Assembly (NCBI GenBank): GCA_018814465.1
Contig: JAHIZR010000102.1
Location: 1-5,464 of the forward strand
From: a bacterium
Lineage (GTDB): Bacteria > Electryoneota > RPQS01
DNA length: 5,464 bases
Direction: 5' to 3'
The translations under genes were made by a program, and so were the position numbers. The notes beneath the pieces are model-generated. The model saw only the letters and a list, made by a program, of their open reading frames with translations. It did not search any database and was not told the origin of the DNA. Position 1 is the first letter of the stretch. The number at the start of each line of letters is the position of its first letter. Positions 1-4,364 of the stretch are shown in pieces.

Positions 1-172
1 CTTGGCAGGATAAGCTCGCCGAGCCGGGCTAAGCACAGAAATCTCTCAGTTGCCGAGTCCTGAAAGTGCGCACCCCGGCCGGAACGCTTATCTCCGCTGA
101 GCAGGGTTTAAGCGCCGTACAGTTTAACAAAAACGATACCCAATCGGGCGCGGTACCCTGCCGGAATCCGCA
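1..172. other. Non-coding region downstream of arsR-like gene
   Basis: I see no supportable gene here. The stretch contains one copy of an intergenic palindrome-plus-tail repeat (14-35), a possible degraded relative near 92-113, and the sequence just after the arsR-like stop codon. No convincing terminator is visible for the arsR-like gene. The best candidate on the minus strand is a 4-bp CGAT/ATCG stem followed by TTTTTG around 131-146, which is too weak to call. The gene may therefore be co-transcribed with something beyond the left edge. Confidence 0.5.
14..35. repeat. Intergenic palindrome-tail repeat, copy 1
   Basis: This 22-bp segment matches 4154-4175 at 21 of 22 positions; the only difference is C at 29 versus T at 4169. 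The core is the palindrome GCTCG-C-CGAGC, followed by a GGGYTAAGCA tail. Both copies lie outside genes. The family is not recognised. It could be a miniature interspersed repeat or a structured RNA or DNA site. Confidence 0.55.
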
Positions 173-496
173 TTATTCCTCCCGTGCCAACTGACCCACC
201 ATCTCGGAGAACCGCCTGATGACTCCCGGCTTTAAGCAATAGCAGGTCTTTGGTCCCTCGATCTCGCCTCGTATCCATCCTGCATCTTTTAGTTTTTTAA
301 GATGTTGTGATACTGTTGATTGTGCCAGAGGCAGGACGTCCACAATATCACCGCAAATGCAACCCGGATGCTTGAGCAAATGGCGGACGATCGCGATCCG
401 ATGCGGATGTCCCAAAGCCTGCGCAAGCAAGGCCAAATCCTCAAGACTATCCTCCACAACTTCTGTGTGAGTCACAAAACTCGGAGCATTTTCCAT
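173..496 (-). CDS. ArsR/SmtB-family metal(loid)-responsive transcriptional repressor
   Basis: This is a 107-residue winged helix-turn-helix regulator of normal ArsR/SmtB length, expected to act as a DNA-binding dimer that releases its operator when metal binds. Residues 18-43 form the dimer and first helices (core ALGHPHRIAIVRHLL). Residues 45-51 (GCICGDI) occupy the place of the family's metal-binding ELCVCDL box, with thiols C46 and C48. Residues 57-73 (LAQSTVSQHLKKLKDAG) are the recognition helix. Residues 74-88 form the wing, which carries a second CYC pair (C85, C87). The four cysteines suggest a soft metal or arsenite ligand, but the inducer is inferred. The start at 496 has an AAGAGG ribosome site 6 nt upstream and a promoter just behind it. 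A longer frame reaching Met at 640 would begin upstream of that promoter, so it is rejected. The gene is divergent from the M1 peptidase. Any target genes downstream lie outside the window. Confidence 0.9.
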   Translation of the reverse strand: MENAPSFVTHTEVVEDSLEDLALLAQALGHPHRIAIVRHLLKHPGCICGDIVDVLPLAQSTVSQHLKKLKDAGWIRGEIEGPKTCYCLKPGVIRRFSEMVGQLAREE

Positions 497-502
497 AATA
501 TG

Positions 503-508
503 CCTCTT
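503..508 (-). promoter_or_regulatory. Ribosome binding site fixing the arsR-like start
   Basis: On the minus strand this reads AAGAGG, 6 nt before the ATG at 496-494. It supports the 107-residue start over the in-frame Met 48 codons upstream. Confidence 0.7.
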
Positions 509-517
509 TAATCGTTC

Positions 518-533
518 ATCGTAAATATACGAT
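518..533. promoter_or_regulatory. Probable ArsR operator (inverted repeat)
   Basis: A perfect inverted repeat, ATCGTA-AATA-TACGAT, embeds the -10 box of the arsR-like promoter. Bound repressor would occlude RNA polymerase, the usual autoregulation in this family. A further half-site-like ATCGTT lies at 511-516. Binding by this particular regulator is inferred from position and symmetry. The site ends about 58 bp before the -35 box of the divergent peptidase promoter, so direct occlusion of that promoter from here is less likely. Confidence 0.7.
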
Positions 534-552
534 TTAGATTTTGGAAAGTCAA
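524..552 (-). promoter_or_regulatory. Promoter of the arsR-like gene
   Basis: On the minus strand, the -35 box TTGACT (552-547) is followed by a 17-bp spacer and the -10 box TATATT (529-524). Each box matches the sigma-70 consensus at 5 of 6 positions. The predicted transcript starts near 517, giving a leader of about 20 nt that just contains the ribosome site. Confidence 0.75.
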
Positions 553-553
553 G

Positions 554-578
554 ACTTCTGTAACTTCTTCTCACTTCT
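554..578 (+). repeat. Three phased ACTTCT direct repeats
   Basis: ACTTCT occurs at 554-559, 563-568 and 573-578, with spacings of 9 and 10 bp, roughly one helical turn. The array ends 12 bp before the -35 box of the peptidase promoter, where an activator could bind. It may also be chance in a pyrimidine-rich tract. Confidence 0.35.
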
Positions 579-590
579 CCTCTTAAGGCA

Positions 591-619
591 TTGCTTACAC
601 CCATTCTCTGTACTATATT
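591..619 (+). promoter_or_regulatory. Probable promoter of the M1 peptidase gene
   Basis: TTGCTT (591-596), a 17-bp spacer and TATATT (614-619) resemble a sigma-70 promoter (4/6 and 5/6 matches). The implied start near 626 would give a leader of about 30 nt. A GGTG ribosome-site candidate (647-650) lies 4 nt before the ATG at 655 and 7 nt before the ATG at 658. Confidence 0.5.
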
Positions 620-654
620 ACTATCAGCTAACCTACCCAACCTCCCGGTGAATC

Positions 655-2859
655 ATGATGATTATGCTACGATACTTGATGGTTTTGCTCCTCCTCTGCC
701 CGCTGGCTTCCGCCGACACACCTCGCGAATCGATCCCGTTAACTCCGAAGCAGTTTCACGAACAGGAATGCGCCCGCATTCGCAGCGGTCTGGAGCGTAT
801 GCAGGCTAACGCGCTTGACGAGACTCAGGCGGATTTCGATGTCGTCTACTACGATCTGAAGCTCGATATTCGGGACTATTACAGCCAGATCATTAAGGGA
901 GCAGTTACGACCCATGCCCGTGCTCTCACCGCCGATTTCAACGAGGTTATCCTTGATCTTTGCACGACTTTGACTATCGATTCCATTATCTCCGAGGATA
1001 TCCATCTCTCCTATACTCACAGCAATAATCTAATAACAATAATCCTAAATCGTAATTATACGATTAATGAGATTTTCGCCGTCACGGTCTACTACCACGG
1101 CACTCCCTGTCAAACCAATCTCTTCGAGACCTTTGACTACTGGAGCCGCTACGTCAGTGGCTACTATATTCCTTCAATTGCAACATTGTCAGAGCCATAC
1201 GGTGCTCGTGACTGGTGGCCCAGTAAAAACACTCCCGCCGATAAAGCCGATAGTGCCCGCATTGCCATCACGGTCGCCGACACGATTGTCGCTACTTCAA
1301 ATGGTATCCTCGAATCACTAGAAGCGCTGCTTCCCTCGTCCCGAACTTACACATGGTTCGAGAAACACCCCATCGCCAGCTACCTGATCTGCATGTCTGC
1401 CACCAATTATATAGAATGGAATGACTGGTATGTCTTTGCGGCAGACGACAGCATGCCCATTGTGAACTACGTCTACCCGGAACGGCTGTCGCAATCATTA
1501 ATAAGCTGGGACGGTATTCCGGAGATCCTCGGTGTTCTGGAGGACCTGTTCGGTGAGTATGCCTTCCGCGACGAAAAATACGGTCAGACCATGTTCGGTT
1601 GGGGCGGCGCGATGGAACACCAGTGCAACACGACCTACGGCTACAGCTTAACAAACGGAAGCCATACTTACGATTACATCATCGCACACGAAGCCGCGCA
1701 CCAATGGTGGGGAGACGATGTCACCTTGCACACTTGGCCGGATATCTGGCTGAATGAAGGCTTCGCCAGCTATTCCGAAGCGCTCTGGACAGAACACGAG
1801 CAAGGCTTTTCTGCGTATAAAAACTACATGGCTTCCGGTCTAAGCGTCAACGATCCTTCCGGTCCGGTCTACAATCCGACAGCGCTCTTCGACGGCAACA
1901 CGGTCTATGACAAAGGAGCCTGGCTGCTGCACATCCTGCGCGGCGTCGTTCGTGACGATCCTCTTTTCTTCGCCGCCTTAGCGGAATACCGCGCCCGTCA
2001 TCACTACAGCACGGCCACCACCGCTGAATTCCTGAGCGATGCAAGCGATGTTTTAGGTATTGATGTAGACGCTTATCTGCATACCTTTCTTTTTAAAACC
2101 AACCGTCCGCGTTTTCAGATCGCTTGGGGCAATGGTGTCGTCAATGGTGAGCCTCGTACCGCTGTGCGTGTTACACAAACCCAAACCAACCCTGACACGA
2201 CCTTCCGCACCCGCATTGAACTTCGCTTCGCGGGAACGATGGATTCCACGATGATCGTCGAAAATTCAGAATGGGAATCGCTCTATCTGTTGGATCTGGG
2301 ATATGCTCCTTCATCACTCGCTGTCGATCCCGATGTCTGGATTCTACGCACTCTGACAACAGCATCCCTACCGCCGACAATTCTCAATACAACTGTTAAC
2401 ACAGGTCTTGAAGGTGATCCCTATCTTGATACATTGGTCGTTATCGGCGGCACAGCTCCCTATTCATGGTCGCTCATCGGCGGCGCGCTCCCCGACGGCA
2501 TTACATTGACCGCGACCGGGTTTCTCAGCGGCACACCGACCGAATACGGCGACTTCATTTTTACGGCACAAGCTCTCGACAACAATACCCAAACCGACAC
2601 GCGCGAATTCACGCTGACTGTCGAAGGAACCCTCGAAACGCCGGAAGCGCTCACCTGCCGTCGTACGAGCGATACCGAAGTCACCTTAAACTGGCTGCCC
2701 GCCAACGGCGCGGACTACTATGAAATCTACCGCTCCGACACCGGCGATTTCACCGGACTCAGCCCGCTTGACACGACACCCGACACCTTCTATATTGATC
2801 CCATACCTGCCGGAAATGCGATACGATTCTATCAAGTCGTCTCTGCTCAATCCGAATAA
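655..2859 (+). CDS. Secreted M1-family zinc aminopeptidase-like protein with Ig-like and FN3 tail
   Basis: This 734-residue exported protein probably removes N-terminal residues from peptides outside the cytoplasm. Residues 1-20 look like a signal peptide: hydrophobic LMVLLLL, with a likely cut after ASA before Asp21. Residues ~40-230 match the M1 beta-saddle domain. The catalytic domain carries GGAMEH (317-322), the equivalent of the substrate-anchoring GAMEN motif with His at the final position. Zinc ligands are H345 and H349 in HEAAH and E368, in exact HEXXH-X18-E spacing, with E346 as the general base. Y418 in VYDKGA is the expected transition-state tyrosine. From ~573 to 657 there is a putative-Ig (He_PIG-like) domain with typical ALPDGITL and GTP(T)EYGDF signatures. 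Residues ~661-734 form a fibronectin III domain. No C-terminal sorting signal or membrane anchor is evident. ATG 658 is an equally plausible start, with better ribosome-site spacing. Family assignment is secure; the substrate is unknown. Confidence 0.92.
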   Translation: MMIMLRYLMVLLLLCPLASADTPRESIPLTPKQFHEQECARIRSGLERMQANALDETQADFDVVYYDLKLDIRDYYSQIIKGAVTTHARALTADFNEVILDLCTTLTIDSIISEDIHLSYTHSNNLITIILNRNYTINEIFAVTVYYHGTPCQTNLFETFDYWSRYVSGYYIPSIATLSEPYGARDWWPSKNTPADKADSARIAITVADTIVATSNGILESLEALLPSSRTYTWFEKHPIASYLICMSATNYIEWNDWYVFAADDSMPIVNYVYPERLSQSLISWDGIPEILGVLEDLFGEYAFRDEKYGQTMFGWGGAMEHQCNTTYGYSLTNGSHTYDYIIAHEAAHQWWGDDVTLHTWPDIWLNEGFASYSEALWTEHEQGFSAYKNYMASGLSVNDPSGPVYNPTALFDGNTVYDKGAWLLHILRGVVRDDPLFFAALAEYRARHHYSTATTAEFLSDASDVLGIDVDAYLHTFLFKTNRPRFQIAWGNGVVNGEPRTAVRVTQTQTNPDTTFRTRIELRFAGTMDSTMIVENSEWESLYLLDLGYAPSSLAVDPDVWILRTLTTASLPPTILNTTVNTGLEGDPYLDTLVVIGGTAPYSWSLIGGALPDGITLTATGFLSGTPTEYGDFIFTAQALDNNTQTDTREFTLTVEGTLETPEALTCRRTSDTEVTLNWLPANGADYYEIYRSDTGDFTGLSPLDTTPDTFYIDPIPAGNAIRFYQVVSAQSE
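1048..1065. promoter_or_regulatory. Second ArsR-operator-like palindrome inside the peptidase gene
   Basis: The inverted repeat AATCGTA-ATTA-TACGATT is perfect. Over 17 bp (1049-1065) it differs from 518-534 at one spacer base only. It lies in an AT-rich patch of the coding sequence (codons NRNYTIN, about residue 132-138). It could be an auxiliary operator or roadblock site. Function is inferred. Confidence 0.4.
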
Positions 2860-2883
2860 GATAGAGTTATTAAACTGCAATGA

Positions 2884-2916
2884 AAAACGGGACAGCAATC
2901 AATACTGTCCCGTTTT
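2884..2916. terminator. Bidirectional Rho-independent terminator
   Basis: A 12-bp perfect stem (AAAACGGGACAG with CTGTCCCGTTTT) encloses a 9-nt loop. It is followed by TTTTATTCTT on the plus strand and by TTTTTC on the minus strand. It lies 24 nt after the peptidase stop codon and about 155 nt after the stop of the convergent DUF4412-like gene, so it probably ends both transcripts. Confidence 0.9.
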
Positions 2917-2965
2917 ATTCTTAAGTGCTCGACTGAATAGCCGCCCTGTTACGTCACACTATTCT

Positions 2966-2996
2966 ATATCCCCCGCATAGCAAAGCATGGGGATAT
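2966..2996 (+). repeat. Second hairpin in the convergent intergenic region
   Basis: ATATCCCC (2966-2973) pairs with GGGGATAT (2989-2996) across a 15-nt loop. On the plus strand the stem runs into TTTGTTAAT, a poor U-tract. It may be a backup terminator or only a structured spacer. No other feature is seen between the main terminator and the stop codon at 3071. Confidence 0.3.
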
Positions 2997-3070
2997 TTGT
3001 TAATACTCCGCAACTCCTATTCTGTCATCCCGGCCTTTGCTTGCTGCCCTGCAATTGAGTCGCGGCAGCT

Positions 3071-4027
3071 CTATTTCTCGATCTTCTTGTAGCCCTCCGG
3101 AACTTCAAATACAGCCCCTTCCACCGCGCTTTCGGTCGCTTCGGTGAGTTCATTCTCGACACTGAAAACGGTCTTCATTTCATAGACCGGTTCCTTGTCT
3201 TTTTTCTTGCCGAAACCAAAGGGAACTTTCTTCGCCAGTTCACCGGCTGCGCCTTCGCCAATGGCTTGGCCGACGGATTTCCCTTTCTGGCGATTATGCT
3301 GAATATCAATGAGACTCTGGACCGGCTCGCCCGGAGCTTTTTTGACGGCGTCAATCAGCGCAGCCATCTTCTCCTGATAAAGCGCGGCAATCTGCAGCAG
3401 TCCCGGAGTCAGCACGCGCTCGTCCAGCCCGATGGCTTTCATGTAACGCATCTGAAAATCGGCGATCTCGGCGGTGCCCGGAACCTCCTCGCTGTTCCAG
3501 GTATCGAATGAAATCACCACTTTGTCCTTGGGATCCTCTTTGTGAATGCCGGTTGTTACAATATGCGCGTTCTTACAGAGCCAGCCGTTGATAGTTTTCG
3601 GTTCGGGATTGGAAACATCTTCCGTTGTCCATTCATACATATCCTCGGTTCCCGGCTCGGCTTCTTCCTCGATTTCTTCATCCGCTTGAGCCTGTTCCAT
3701 CTCCGCCATGCCTTGCTCCAGCATCTCCTTGAATTCGGCGAAGGTCATTTCCTGGTAGGTTCCCTTCTTGGGATCAAGCGTCCAGACGAGTTCCTTATCG
3801 AGACGAATGATGGTTGTGGATTCGACGGCCTTGCCCCGCGTCATCGTTTTCATGAATCCCTTCGTCCATTTCGTGGATGATTCCGACGCGCTGCGGTCAC
3901 CCGCGTAGTAGTCGGTCGTTGTTGCGCTGTTGGTCCCCATGAATTTCGAGGTTGTGCTATGTTTGCGGGTAACATCCGCTTGTGCGGCTATCGAAAGCAT
4001 AAGAACCGCCAGCAAAAGGTACTTCAT
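3071..4027 (-). CDS. Exported DUF4412-like protein of unknown function
   Basis: This 318-residue protein is expected in the periplasm or outside the cell. Residues 1-17 form a signal peptide (hydrophobic LLLAVLMLSIAA, cut after AQA before Asp18). Residues ~25-100, with YYAGDR (40-45) and the strand pattern IIRLDKELVWTLDPKKGTYQ (73-92) leading into EMTF, resemble the DUF4412 family. The C-terminal VFEVPEGYKKIE is also typical of that group. Residues 112-130 are a strongly acidic segment (many Glu). Residues ~245-280 are Gly/Lys-rich and probably flexible. No catalytic motif is recognised, so no activity is proposed. The start at 4027 has GGAG 6 nt upstream and puts the signal peptide at the N-terminus. 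An upstream in-frame ATG at 4066 would add 13 polar residues and begin inside a hairpin element, so it is rejected. The gene is convergent with the peptidase and appears to be transcribed alone. Confidence 0.85.
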   Translation of the reverse strand: MKYLLLAVLMLSIAAQADVTRKHSTTSKFMGTNSATTTDYYAGDRSASESSTKWTKGFMKTMTRGKAVESTTIIRLDKELVWTLDPKKGTYQEMTFAEFKEMLEQGMAEMEQAQADEEIEEEAEPGTEDMYEWTTEDVSNPEPKTINGWLCKNAHIVTTGIHKEDPKDKVVISFDTWNSEEVPGTAEIADFQMRYMKAIGLDERVLTPGLLQIAALYQEKMAALIDAVKKAPGEPVQSLIDIQHNRQKGKSVGQAIGEGAAGELAKKVPFGFGKKKDKEPVYEMKTVFSVENELTEATESAVEGAVFEVPEGYKKIEK

Positions 4028-4033
4028 TGTCTG

Positions 4034-4037
4034 CTCC
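4034..4037 (-). promoter_or_regulatory. Ribosome binding site fixing the DUF4412-like start
   Basis: GGAG on the minus strand, 6 nt before the ATG at 4027-4025. It decides for the start that places the signal peptide at the N-terminus. Confidence 0.7.
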
Positions 4038-4059
4038 GTAATTTGCGATTTATTTGTGT

Positions 4060-4087
4060 CCACCACCGGGGACGGTGGTGGTTAGTA
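4060..4087 (+). repeat. REP-like hairpin with TTAGTA tail
   Basis: CCACCACCG (4060-4068) pairs perfectly with CGGTGGTGG (4073-4081) around a GGGA tetraloop, followed by TTAGTA. The layout equals that of the two hairpins inside nadE (8-bp stem, GGGA loop, CTAGTA tail), but the stem bases differ. It appears to be a diverged member of the same family. It sits 32 bp upstream of the DUF4412-like start codon. Confidence 0.55.
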
Positions 4088-4101
4088 AGCCGTTAATTGG
4101 T

Positions 4102-4114
4102 CGGTGGTGGTTAG
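4102..4114 (+). repeat. Partial copy of the REP-like right arm
   Basis: CGGTGGTGGTTAG repeats 4073-4085 exactly, 29 bp downstream. It contains the right stem arm and the beginning of the tail, with no matching left arm, so it cannot form the same hairpin alone. It could still pair with the left arm at 4060-4068, competing with the proximal arm. Confidence 0.5.
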
Positions 4115-4150
4115 AGCGTATCCCAAAAATATCATAGGGAGATTTTTTCA

Positions 4151-4175
4151 CCGGCTCGCCGAGCCGGGTTAAGCA
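4151..4175. repeat. Intergenic palindrome-tail repeat, copy 2
   Basis: The palindrome CCGGCTCG-C-CGAGCCGG (4151-4167) is followed by GTTAAGCA. Positions 4154-4175 match 14-35 at 21 of 22 positions. The palindrome is longer here (8-bp arms versus 5), so this copy may be the better preserved. It has no U-tract on either side after the stem, so it is not a terminator. Confidence 0.55.
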
Positions 4176-4364
4176 GCGAGAGTGTTTCCATAGTGCGTGT
4201 GTCCCGAAGCTCGCGCAACCTCACCCGGAATCTTTTCCTTTTTGCTCTTACTCCGTTTTCATGGTAAGTAGAGCTCATTCAATGGCTTGAGCCCGTGAAC
4301 TGTTTTTGAGATAAGCTGTAGTAAGTGTGCAGAGAAATAGTGACGAGTAGTAATCAGATAAATC

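Larger units (their letters stand above)
4028..4364. other. Repeat-rich intergenic region between the DUF4412-like gene and nadE
   Basis: No supportable gene is seen in this gap of about 340 bp. It holds a REP-like hairpin (4060-4087), a repeat of its right arm (4102-4114) and the second copy of the palindrome-tail repeat (4151-4175). No clear terminator for nadE and no confident promoter for the DUF4412-like gene is visible. A TATGAT on the minus strand near 4131-4136 lacks a -35 partner. Nothing is recognised from 4176 to 4364. Confidence 0.6.

Noticed and set aside
121..150. Terminator for the arsR-like gene
   Set aside because: On the minus strand there is a TTTTTG run, but the only adjoining stem is CGAT/ATCG, 4 bp, which is too weak.
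497..640. N-terminal extension of the ArsR-like frame to Met at 640
   Set aside because: It would begin upstream of the promoter and operator at 518-552, has no family match, and the Met at 496 has a good ribosome site.
1292..1654. Minus-strand open frame opposite the peptidase
   Set aside because: It is antisense to the conserved M1 domain and its Arg/Ser-rich composition is typical of a shadow frame.
3043..3069. GCTGCC/GGCAGC inverted repeat just after the DUF4412-like stop
   Set aside because: It has only a 6-bp stem with a 15-nt loop and no U-tract; probably chance.
4028..4066. N-terminal extension of the DUF4412-like frame to Met at 4066
   Set aside because: It puts 13 polar residues before the signal peptide and starts inside a hairpin repeat; GGAG favours 4027.
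4131..4136. TATGAT on the minus strand as -10 of a DUF4412-like promoter
   Set aside because: No acceptable -35 box lies 15-19 bp upstream, and the leader would run through the repeats.
4060..4175. CRISPR array or riboswitch in the repeat-rich gap
   Set aside because: The repeats are too few, unevenly spaced and palindromic; no known aptamer core is recognisable.
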